Origin: Candidatus Cloacimonadota bacterium
GTDB taxonomy: Bacteria; Cloacimonadota; Cloacimonadia; Cloacimonadales; TCS61
Assembly: GCA_023133395.1 (NCBI GenBank)
Contig: JAGLWO010000210.1
Location: forward strand, 1-6,293
DNA: 6,293 nucleotides
Direction: 5' to 3'
The notes below the pieces were generated by a model, which was not told the DNA's origin, did not search any database, and saw only the letters and a program-made list of their open reading frames with translations. Each line of letters starts with the position of its first letter. Position 1 is the first letter of the stretch. Shown piece after piece: positions 1 to 6,158 of this stretch. Position numbers and translations under genes: made by a program.

Positions 1-241
1 TAAGGTATTGAAGCATTTTGTTATGGAGTTCATATCTGGCTTTTAGAAATCCAGGTGTATCTAGAAAGACGATTTGCTTGTCTTCATCAGTCAGGATACC
101 TTTTATCTGCTGTCTTGTTGTTTGCGGTTTGGGTGTAATTATCGATAGTTTCTCACCTAAAAGTTTATTCATCAAAGTGGATTTACCAACATTAGGTTTT
201 CCAACGATTGAGACAAAACCTGCTCTGTAATCTTTTTTCAA
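1..241 (-). CDS. era: GTPase Era, N-terminal part (cut by window edge)
   Basis: Era is a GTPase that binds the 3' end of 16S rRNA and acts in late 30S subunit assembly, at the cytoplasmic membrane and in the cytosol. The visible 80 codons contain the N-terminal half of the G domain. The G1/P-loop GKPNVGKS is at residues 14-21, the Era-typical switch I segment TPKPQTTRQ at 36-44 (G2 threonine) and the G3 motif DTPG at 61-64. The KH domain lies outside the window. The start is a TTG at 241-239, chosen because AGGAG sits 4 nt upstream and because the frame is closed by the TAG ending holA. The next ATG in frame is codon 24, which would remove the P-loop. It is the last visible gene of the deacetylase-uppP-holA-era operon, 9 nt after holA, with no promoter visible in the gap. 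Der and other Era-like GTPases were considered, but TPKPQTTRQ argues for Era. Confidence 0.95.
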   Translation of the reverse strand, partial: MKKDYRAGFVSIVGKPNVGKSTLMNKLLGEKLSIITPKPQTTRQQIKGILTDEDKQIVFLDTPGFLKARYELHNKMLQYL

Positions 242-244
242 AAA

Positions 245-251
245 TCTCCTC
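245..251 (-). promoter_or_regulatory. Ribosome binding site of era, abutting the holA stop codon
   Basis: On the minus strand the sequence reads TAG (holA stop, 253-251) followed directly by AGGAG (250-246), then four bases and TTG. The site decides the non-ATG start of era. It places a good Shine-Dalgarno where ribosomes finishing holA terminate, so translation of the two genes is probably coupled. Confidence 0.75.
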
Positions 252-1270
252 TAAATTTTGCAGATATTGTAAACTAAGGTCTCGAGAATGATTTCTTCCT
301 TTGTATTTAGAGATTTCAAATCAACATCAGCCTGTAGAAGTATTGAGAAGACTTTTCTAATCTCATCTACTGTATAATTATTTGCATATTTAATATAATC
401 ATCTCTGTATCTATAAAAAATCTCATTGAGATGCCGGGTGGTTATTTCTGAATCACTGATGTTTTTTTTTCTTAAAGCTAGAACTTTCCATATCAAAGAG
501 TAAAAGCGGGTTAACATTGCGATGATGAAAATAGCTGATTCATTATTTAAGATCATATTTTCAAGGATCTGTAAGCTTCTTGTAAGGTCTTTATTCCCGA
601 TCGCATTCTGAAGGTCAAAGATTTTGTTTGTTTTTGATTTTCCAACAGATTCAATAACATCATTTAAAGTTATGTTCCCGGAATTTTTTGTATAAATTAT
701 TAATTTCTCCAACTCATTAGCTGCTATTAAATAATCAGTGTCAATACTATTCGAGAACAGACTAATTGATTCGTTGTCCATGGTTATATTTCTATCCCTC
801 AGTTCTGCTCTTAACCATCTGGTAATATCATCTGCATTATATGGAGACCTGCAATTAATATTAACTGCTTTTTCAGAAACAATTCTATTTGCAATTATGC
901 GCTCATCATTTTTCTCGGCAGTAAGAATTAGGATTGAGGTTTGTACCGGATTTTCAATATATTCTGCGATCAGATTTTTCTCTGAAGCAATCATTTTATC
1001 GAAATTTTTTAGAATCACAAGACGATGTTTTGCTATGAATGGCATCATTTCCAATTGTTCTAATACATTAACTGAAAGAGACTCATCTCCATATAAAGTT
1101 ATAACATCAAATTCTTCTGAACCAGGAGTTTTGAATTTTTCTGTGATTGTTTTTAAAACCTTGTCCTTCAGGTAGTCTTCAGGACCATAAATAAGATAAG
1201 CTGGATCAGGTTTCTGCTTTCCAAATTCCCGCAGGAATTCATAGTGCTGGTAAACTTTTTGTTTTTGCAT
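251..1270 (-). CDS. holA: DNA polymerase III subunit delta (clamp loader)
   Basis: HolA is the delta subunit of the clamp loader. It opens the beta sliding clamp so that it can be placed on primed DNA at the replication fork. The protein is 339 residues, normal for the family. The N-terminal AAA+-like domain begins at LIYGPEDYL (26-34), the usual delta signature, and has no Walker A lysine, as expected for this non-ATPase subunit. MMPFIAKHRLVIL (75-87) matches the clamp-wrench region followed by the 'RLVIL+N' strand. The collar domain starts near FDLQNAIGNKD (218-228), continues through ENMILNN and ends in the family-typical LKSLNTKEEIILETLVYNIC (318-337). The ATG lies 1 nt after the uppP stop (TAA-A-ATG) with no Shine-Dalgarno, so translation probably depends on ribosomes reinitiating after uppP. 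An A9 run (462-470) encodes R267-N270, and a one-base slip there would truncate the protein within a few codons. Confidence 0.93.
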   Translation of the reverse strand: MQKQKVYQHYEFLREFGKQKPDPAYLIYGPEDYLKDKVLKTITEKFKTPGSEEFDVITLYGDESLSVNVLEQLEMMPFIAKHRLVILKNFDKMIASEKNLIAEYIENPVQTSILILTAEKNDERIIANRIVSEKAVNINCRSPYNADDITRWLRAELRDRNITMDNESISLFSNSIDTDYLIAANELEKLIIYTKNSGNITLNDVIESVGKSKTNKIFDLQNAIGNKDLTRSLQILENMILNNESAIFIIAMLTRFYSLIWKVLALRKKNISDSEITTRHLNEIFYRYRDDYIKYANNYTVDEIRKVFSILLQADVDLKSLNTKEEIILETLVYNICKI

Positions 1271-1271
1271 T

Positions 1272-2075
1272 TTATTTTAATATAAAAAGAATAAATGTTA
1301 TAATTGAAACCAACCAGCAATAAAAAGCAAAATATTTAAGTTTTTGCTTTCTAACAATAGTAATCAAAAGTGATATAACAAGATAACCAGAAACAAATGC
1401 TGCAAGAGCTCCAATAATATAGCTTAACAAATATTCTTTTTCTAATTCGATAATTTTTGTAATTTTAAGTATATTTGCACCCAGTATGGCAGGAATAGAA
1501 AGTAAAAATGAAAACCTGGCTGCTTCCCTTCTTTCTAAACCTGTAAAAATTCCAAGCGCTATTGTCGTACCTGAACGGGAAATTCCTGGTAAGATAGCAA
1601 ATGCCTGACCCAATCCAATTAAAATCGATTTGCGAATACCCAGTTGATGGGATTTCAAGCCTTTTGGATTTACTTTGTCAGACATAAAAAGAATGATTCC
1701 TGTAACAAAAAGTAACACACTGGGTAGGTACAGTAAAGAAAACGTTTTGGTTAGGATCTCTTCGAAATATAGGCCAATAATTGCTGTGACGGTTGTAGCC
1801 ACAACTAAATAAAAGAGTGTATTTCGATTATTCAAGTGCTCTGATTCTTTGCTGGAAATTAGAAAAAGAGACTTTAATAATTTGAAAATGTCTTTTCGGA
1901 AGTAAATAAGAACAGCGATAACTGAACCAAGATGTAATACGACCTCAAAACTTATATCCGGCTTGTGAAAATTGAGATAATGCTCAGCTAGCACCAGATG
2001 ACCTGAACTGCTGACAGGTAGAAATTCTGTTAAACCCTGGATTATCCCGAGAATAAAAGATTTCAAGATGTTCAT
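1272..2075 (-). CDS. uppP: Undecaprenyl-diphosphatase UppP (BacA family)
   Basis: This integral membrane enzyme removes a phosphate from undecaprenyl diphosphate, regenerating the lipid carrier for peptidoglycan and other envelope glycans. Overproduction of the family gives bacitracin resistance. The 267 residues match the usual length. The first catalytic motif, QGLTEFLPVSSSGHL, is at 13-27: the (E/Q)xxxE pair is Q13 and E17, followed by S22-S24 and H26. The second motif, PGISRSGTT, is at 163-171 with R167 equivalent to the essential arginine of the family. LERREAARFSFLLSIP follows at 180-195. I see seven to eight hydrophobic segments (about 43-59, 86-103, 113-131, 150-163, 186-202, 215-240 and 247-266). 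The ATG is 6 nt after the deacetylase stop with only a weak GGAA further upstream, so it is probably translated by coupling. It is not a PAP2-type phosphatase, since those motifs are absent. Confidence 0.96.
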   Translation of the reverse strand: MNILKSFILGIIQGLTEFLPVSSSGHLVLAEHYLNFHKPDISFEVVLHLGSVIAVLIYFRKDIFKLLKSLFLISSKESEHLNNRNTLFYLVVATTVTAIIGLYFEEILTKTFSLLYLPSVLLFVTGIILFMSDKVNPKGLKSHQLGIRKSILIGLGQAFAILPGISRSGTTIALGIFTGLERREAARFSFLLSIPAILGANILKITKIIELEKEYLLSYIIGALAAFVSGYLVISLLITIVRKQKLKYFAFYCWLVSIITFILFILK

Positions 2076-2081
2076 GATAAA

Positions 2082-3251
2082 TTATAAAATTTCCGGGAGT
2101 TTAGTCTCGAATAATTTTGAAACTGGAACTAATTCAAAGTCCGTTTTTTGGATCATTTTCAAAAACTCTTTCAAGAAATTATAACTTTCCCTGGTTGCAC
2201 AGTGTGTTATTACAAGTAGTTTATTTCTGTTTTTTGATAGGTATTTTAATTGATTGATTTTTGAATTTAAAGTTTTATTGGACATATTCGGTGTATCAAG
2301 GAAAAGCGTCGATTTAAAGGTAGGAACCATCATTTTTTTAGCTACATCATAAGCAACTGAAGAGTGAGTTGTTCTGCTGTCGATAAAGTAGAGATCATGT
2401 TTTTTAAGAACTTCAAGAACAACCTTCATTACTTCCTCATCGGTTGTTGCCAGGGAACCCATGTGATTGTTAGCTCCTACACAAAGTGGGAATTGTTTGA
2501 TAAATTTCTCCATTCTTTTTCTTATTTCTTTATCGGAAAGATGTACGTAAATTGCGTTCGGTCCGGGATTGTTTTTCGGATAACTTATTGGTTCCATTGG
2601 AATATGGATCATGGTTTCATGACCGGTTTCAGCAGCTTTTATCATAACTTCTCTGGAATACTTCAGATTGGGGAGAATTGAAAAATTGATATTTGGGTTA
2701 AGATTACAAAAATCATCAATGAGTTTGTCGTTTTGAGCACCAAAATCATCTATAATAATTGCCAGTAAAGTTTTCTTTTTTGAATCTGGATTTGTTCTGG
2801 CATAATACAATATAACAATATATTTCTGAGAATCTTTTGGGTCAAGGAATTCTAAAACCTGTTTATTGCTGTTATTCTTATCTTTTCCTGAAATAATTTT
2901 TCCGCCCACAAGTTCAATTTGACCGGTAATGATTATATTGGCATAATTCAGATCCATTTCGGATTTATCAACTCCCATGGAGGTATAAATGGCGTCATCA
3001 CCGACAGTGTTTTTAAAGTATTTATCAGATATTCCTAACAACCTCTTGGAATGGACGATCGCATCGAAAACCGAGATTTTTTTGTGGATTTCTTTTATAT
3101 ATACTTTAGTTTTTTCTTCGTTGGAGTTCTTAACGAGATTGGAGATTTTATCGAAGTTAAAATAAAGAACAAAAAGAACAAATATTGCCAGCAAAAAAAT
3201 ATATACAAAATTGTGGTCTACTGGTTTTTCTCTTTTCTTTCTTTTAGACAT
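2082..3251 (-). CDS. Membrane-anchored divergent polysaccharide deacetylase (YibQ-like)
   Basis: The catalytic region, about residues 160-385, matches the divergent polysaccharide deacetylase family (polysaccharide deacetylase 2, YibQ type), whose true substrate is poorly known. Visible motifs in order are LLAIIIDDFG (162-171, paired aspartates D168 and D169), MIHIPMEP (214-221), GANNHMGS (259-266), YFIDSRTTHSS (288-298), VPTFKSTLFLD (309-319) and a terminal LLVITH (345-350). A basic N-terminus followed by one hydrophobic helix (about 14-33) suggests an inner-membrane anchor with the enzyme in the periplasm. Residues 34-160 form a linker or small domain I do not recognise. The ATG is preceded by AAAGGAG, the best ribosome site in this operon. 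It is the first gene of the deacetylase-uppP-holA-era unit. Next to uppP, a role in peptidoglycan or other envelope glycan processing is plausible, but this is inference. The family's usual final GHP motif appears here as ITHC. Confidence 0.88.
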   Translation of the reverse strand: MSKRKKREKPVDHNFVYIFLLAIFVLFVLYFNFDKISNLVKNSNEEKTKVYIKEIHKKISVFDAIVHSKRLLGISDKYFKNTVGDDAIYTSMGVDKSEMDLNYANIIITGQIELVGGKIISGKDKNNSNKQVLEFLDPKDSQKYIVILYYARTNPDSKKKTLLAIIIDDFGAQNDKLIDDFCNLNPNINFSILPNLKYSREVMIKAAETGHETMIHIPMEPISYPKNNPGPNAIYVHLSDKEIRKRMEKFIKQFPLCVGANNHMGSLATTDEEVMKVVLEVLKKHDLYFIDSRTTHSSVAYDVAKKMMVPTFKSTLFLDTPNMSNKTLNSKINQLKYLSKNRNKLLVITHCATRESYNFLKEFLKMIQKTDFELVPVSKLFETKLPEIL

Positions 3252-3273
3252 TATTCTCCTTTATCTGCGAGAA

Positions 3274-3302
3274 TGTCTATTTTCATGGGGGTTTTGAGTC
3301 AA
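3274..3302 (-). promoter_or_regulatory. Probable sigma-70-type promoter of the deacetylase operon
   Basis: On the minus strand TTGACT (3302-3297) is followed after exactly 17 nt by TAGACA (3279-3274), a 5/6 match to the -35 and a weak 3/6 match to the -10. Transcription would start near 3267 and give a leader of about 16 nt carrying the AAAGGAG ribosome site. The -35 box lies inside AAATTTCTTGAC, which resembles the motif upstream of tRNA-Pro and tRNA-Ala. The poor -10 leaves this uncertain. Confidence 0.5.
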
Positions 3303-3524
3303 GAAATTTATTAATTCAAATATGTTCTGGATGATACTATTCAACCAAAAAGACTCCAAGATACAAAGAATAACAATGTCACTTTTAAGAATTAAGATTT
3401 AGATATGTCTTACAAGGTGGTTTTAAACAAAATACTCACGAACAATTTTTTCCTTATTACGAAAGTTTTAACTTGTTGTAAAATAGGGTCTCTTTTGTAA
3501 GACAATAAAGGTTTGGAATTTTAT
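3303..3524. other. Non-coding AT-rich spacer between tRNA terminator and deacetylase operon
   Basis: I find no convincing gene here on either strand. The longest ATG frame noted is 26 codons on the plus strand (3322-3402), without a ribosome site or recognisable product. The only structure is a 10-bp inverted repeat annotated separately. Together with the promoter and leader it makes a gap of about 270 bases, long for an otherwise compact region. Confidence 0.6.
3406..3504. repeat. Spaced 10-bp inverted repeat TGTCTTACAA / TTGTAAGACA
   Basis: TGTCTTACAA at 3406-3415 has its exact reverse complement TTGTAAGACA at 3495-3504, separated by 79 nt. The match does not extend beyond 10 bp on either side. 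It could be a pair of binding half-sites, the base of an RNA fold, or chance in AT-rich DNA. No duplication flanks it and no transposase lies inside it. Confidence 0.45.
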
Positions 3525-3552
3525 AAAAAAACCGGCTTGGGACCAAACCGGT
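3525..3552 (-). terminator. Intrinsic terminator after tRNA-Val
   Basis: On the minus strand, ACCGGTTTG (3552-3544) pairs over 9 bp (one T-G wobble) with CAAGCCGGT (3539-3531) around a 4-nt GTCC loop, and six T residues follow (3530-3525). The hairpin begins 5 nt after the tRNA-Val CCA end. It should end the tRNA transcript, and with it any readthrough from bamA, so the deacetylase operon needs its own promoter. Confidence 0.92.
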
Positions 3553-3557
3553 AAGAA

Positions 3558-3633
3558 TGGTGGGCGCTGAGGGACTTGAACCCCCGACCACCTGCTTGTA
3601 AGGCAGGCGCTCTCCCAACTGAGCTAAGCGCCC
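3558..3633 (-). tRNA. tRNA-Val (anticodon UAC)
   Basis: The 76-nt gene has a 7-bp acceptor stem GGGCGCT/AGCGCCC, a D arm (GCTC...GAGC), an anticodon stem CCTGC/GCAGG with loop CTTACAA (anticodon TAC at 3600-3598), and a T arm with GTTCAAGT. The discriminator is A and CCA is encoded (3560-3558). UAC reads GUA and, when modified, other valine codons. It follows tRNA-Pro by 68 nt and precedes the terminator. Confidence 0.97.
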
Positions 3634-3644
3634 TTAAATTTCTG

Positions 3645-3677
3645 AGAGAAAATTTAAAGATATCTTTTCTCTGTCAA
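3645..3677 (-). promoter_or_regulatory. Possible promoter and dyad upstream of tRNA-Val
   Basis: On the minus strand a perfect -35 hexamer TTGACA (3677-3672) lies 38 nt before the mature tRNA-Val 5' end. No good -10 is seen; AATTTT is found at 17-nt spacing. The spacer holds a perfect 8-bp inverted repeat, AGAGAAAA (3672-3665) with TTTTCTCT (3652-3645), and a nested 12-bp palindrome AAAGATATCTTT (3656-3667). If tRNA-Pro and tRNA-Val are co-transcribed, the same dyad would fold as an RNA hairpin between them and could be a processing signal. It lacks a following T run, so it is not a standard terminator. Confidence 0.4.
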
Positions 3678-3701
3678 ACCTTTTTTAGAGAGCATAAATT
3701 C

Positions 3702-3779
<78 letters not shown>

Positions 3780-3812
3780 AATGTGTTGACACCAAAAAAA
3801 ACAGCAACTCAG

Positions 3813-3825
3813 CGTCAAGAATTTT
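3813..3825 (-). promoter_or_regulatory. Probable -35 element of tRNA-Pro (AAAATTCTTGACG)
   Basis: The minus-strand 13-mer AAAATTCTTGACG ends 33 nt before the mature tRNA-Pro 5' end, exactly as an identical 13-mer does before tRNA-Ala. A TTGACG -35 box at that distance would start transcription about 4 nt before the tRNA. No recognisable -10 follows; the spacer holds a T8 run and GGTGTCAA. The repeated sequence and spacing are the evidence, not the fit to consensus. Confidence 0.5.
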
Positions 3826-3833
3826 ATATTTTA

Positions 3834-6053
3834 TTAAAATGTCGTTCCGAACTGAAAGTGCGGTTCCCATCTCCTGGTTTCAAAGTTATGCGCATAATCA
3901 AATCCGATGAGACCGAATGGACTGCGCACACGAATGCCAACACCAGCACCTGTTTTGATTTCCCAGAAATTAAAATCTTCCAGATTATTATAACAATTTC
4001 CTGCATCAAAGAAGAGAAGTCCCACAATCTGGTCACCAGCAATTGGTGCTCCATATTCAGCAGAGAAGATTATTTCTCTTAATCCACCTTCGTGGGGTCC
4101 AATCGAACGATCTGGATAGCCACGAATTCCGTCTGGACCTGTTCCACCAAGATAGAATCTTTCATCCGGGGGAGCTTCTTCTCCACCATACCCTGTAACA
4201 TAACCAAAACGCCATTTCGTTTTTAGAGAAAGTTCCCATATGGTTTTTGTAAACCAGCTAACCTGTGCGATCTGTTTAAAATAATTAAAATCTCCTTGAA
4301 GAATACCACCTGCTAATTCAGAATATAGTGTAAAAAAAGAACCAGATGTTGGAAAAAAAATATTATCACGACTATCACGGGAAAATGTCAGAGAAAATGA
4401 ACTGGTATTTTGCCAGCCCTTTTCATCGAGCTCTTTTAAAGTTTCTGATGCATCTTCTTCATCACCTTTTAATATTGAGTATTTTTTGGAATAGAAGGAA
4501 TAACCCCCAACTAATTTGGAGTAATTTAAAAAACCTAATGGACGACCAAGACGTATTGATCCACCCTTTGTTCTAACTTCGTAAGTGCTCCATTCTTTTG
4601 TTGTTAAGTAAATATCAAATCCAACGAGAGTGGAAGTGTCCATGAAATATGGATTAGTGAAATTAAAACTGAAATTTTGGATTTTCCCGCCAAATTCCCA
4701 TTTAACTCCACTTTGCCAGGAATTACCAAAAAGGTTATTATGTGTAACTGCCAATTGTCCGACAATTCCTTCCTGACTATTTACAGCAATTCCACCGTTT
4801 GCAGTTCCGGAGATCTTATCATTCAGATTTATTACAAGGTCGATATCACCATTTTGGTTAATTATTTTGGGATTATCCAGGTATATATCTGGGTCAAAGA
4901 ATCCCATATTGTAAATATTCTGCTGGCTTTTCATAATTTTAGATTGTTGGAAATAATCTCCAGGAGCAATTACCAGATGCCTTCGAATGACTTTTTCCTT
5001 TGTCTTGCGGTTTCCTTTTATATGAATTTTTCTGACTCTGGCTCTTGTATTTTCTCTGATATTAAGTTGAATATTGATCTTTTCAGCAGCTTTTTGTAGT
5101 TCATGGTCAAATGTAGCATAAATATAACCTTCTTCATAATACATGGAAGCAATAGAACCTAACTGTTTATTAAATTTCTCCAGGTTGAACACTTCGTCAT
5201 CTTGAAATTTGAATTGGGAAGTAATTAACTCATCTGTAAATCGTTCATTACCAGCAACGAGAACTTTTCCAAAATAGAATTGATTTCCTTCATAAAGATA
5301 GATATCAATTAGAAATTTATCTTCTACCAGTTTCTTTTCCCAGGAAATTATTCGGGCATCTATAAAGCCTTTTTTATTATAATAGGTAATTATATTTTCA
5401 AGGTCTTCATCAAATTTTTCACTATCGAATTTCCCGGAACGTAAAAGGCTTGCTTTCTTTGTCTTCATTTTACCAAGAAGCTTTTTAGCTGTTATCTTTT
5501 TATTCCCATAAATTTTAATTTTTTTAATAGCTACTTTAGCTCCCTCGTCGATGTCTATAAAAAGGTCAACTATATTCTGATCCAGGTCTATAGTTCGGAA
5601 GTCCATAACAACCAGATGAAACCCTTTTTTCTTATATTCCTCAGAAATGGAATTTTTAACTTCAGATTTTAAGAATGGTGACCAGTAGCTTCCTTTTTTC
5701 AGGTTAATTACTTCCATTATTTTTGATTCAGAGAGTTTCTTATTTCCTGATATTTCAATTGAATTTACTATTGGAAATTCTTTTACCACAACTAGGACAG
5801 AAACTCCCTGAGGGAGTTCGTTTTTCTCGATTTGAATATCCTCGAATACTCCAAGCTGGTAGAGATTATTTATGGATTTTGAAACATCATCAGTTGTTAT
5901 AATATCACCAACTTCAAGTATAATAAGAGAGCGTATGAGCTCTTTTTCTATATTTTGATTTCCAGAAATTTCAATTTCAAGAATCAGATCATTTTCAGCT
6001 ACTAAAAGGCTGAAAGCTAGAAGCATCAGTAAGACAAAACTGTATTTCTTCAT
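3834..6053 (-). CDS. bamA: Outer membrane protein assembly factor BamA
   Basis: BamA is the core of the BAM complex, folding and inserting beta-barrel proteins into the outer membrane. The 739-residue precursor starts with a signal peptide (M1-A19, KK then a hydrophobic core, probable cut after LLVA). Five POTRA repeats follow at about 24-93, 95-171, 173-257, 259-335 and 337-413, each opening with an 'I.I.GN' strand (for example EISGNQNI, KIYGNKKI, LVAGNERF, HIKGNRKT). The C-terminal barrel spans about 414-739. It contains NNLFGNSW (439-446), the loop-6 signature GGTGPDGIRGY (636-646, IRGY in place of VRGF), LLFFDAG (679-685), SPFGLIGFDYA (711-721) and a terminal FGTTF with the C-terminal aromatic of a beta-signal. 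The ATG follows GGAGG by 4 nt. The gene appears to stand alone, with divergent tRNA-Ala upstream and tRNA-Pro downstream and no skp/ompH, lpxD or fabZ next to it. Five POTRAs and IRGY in the barrel make TamA or a TPS transporter unlikely. Confidence 0.96.
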   Translation of the reverse strand: MKKYSFVLLMLLAFSLLVAENDLILEIEISGNQNIEKELIRSLIILEVGDIITTDDVSKSINNLYQLGVFEDIQIEKNELPQGVSVLVVVKEFPIVNSIEISGNKKLSESKIMEVINLKKGSYWSPFLKSEVKNSISEEYKKKGFHLVVMDFRTIDLDQNIVDLFIDIDEGAKVAIKKIKIYGNKKITAKKLLGKMKTKKASLLRSGKFDSEKFDEDLENIITYYNKKGFIDARIISWEKKLVEDKFLIDIYLYEGNQFYFGKVLVAGNERFTDELITSQFKFQDDEVFNLEKFNKQLGSIASMYYEEGYIYATFDHELQKAAEKINIQLNIRENTRARVRKIHIKGNRKTKEKVIRRHLVIAPGDYFQQSKIMKSQQNIYNMGFFDPDIYLDNPKIINQNGDIDLVINLNDKISGTANGGIAVNSQEGIVGQLAVTHNNLFGNSWQSGVKWEFGGKIQNFSFNFTNPYFMDTSTLVGFDIYLTTKEWSTYEVRTKGGSIRLGRPLGFLNYSKLVGGYSFYSKKYSILKGDEEDASETLKELDEKGWQNTSSFSLTFSRDSRDNIFFPTSGSFFTLYSELAGGILQGDFNYFKQIAQVSWFTKTIWELSLKTKWRFGYVTGYGGEEAPPDERFYLGGTGPDGIRGYPDRSIGPHEGGLREIIFSAEYGAPIAGDQIVGLLFFDAGNCYNNLEDFNFWEIKTGAGVGIRVRSPFGLIGFDYAHNFETRRWEPHFQFGTTF

Positions 6054-6085
6054 CTATCCTCCAACTAAAATTCAAATCAGCACCA

Positions 6086-6114
6086 TTTATAAATTTTGAA
6101 TTTTGAAGTAAAGT
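6086..6114 (-). promoter_or_regulatory. Weak candidate promoter of bamA
   Basis: On the minus strand TATAAA (6091-6086) could be a -10 box placing the start near 6079, about 25 nt before the ATG. The only -35 candidates are CTTTAC at 16 nt or TTTACT at 15 nt spacing, both imperfect. The stretch is so AT-rich that chance matches are likely. Confidence 0.25.
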
Positions 6115-6158
6115 TTTTTTCAATTTTGGCAGGGAAATTCAGAATAAAATGAAATTAC

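Noticed and set aside
18..230. Plus-strand open frame of 70 codons
   Set aside because: It is antisense to era, whose GTPase motifs are unmistakable, and the translation resembles no protein family.
738..1175. Plus-strand open frame of 145 codons inside holA
   Set aside because: It lies entirely antisense to holA, has no ribosome site, and has the composition of a shadow frame of an AT-rich gene.
2364..2681. Plus-strand open frame of 105 codons inside the deacetylase gene
   Set aside because: It is antisense to the conserved deacetylase motifs and has no recognisable domain.
3322..3402. 26-codon plus-strand frame in the spacer
   Set aside because: No ribosome site or promoter fits it, and such frames are expected by chance in 270 bases.
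3790..3818. T8 run after bamA as an intrinsic terminator
   Set aside because: No GC-rich hairpin precedes the T run. The only pairing is a 5-bp TTGAC/GTCAA with a long loop that encloses the T run itself.
4677..5099. Plus-strand open frame of 140 codons inside bamA
   Set aside because: It is antisense to the POTRA 4-5 and barrel region of bamA and has no start signal.
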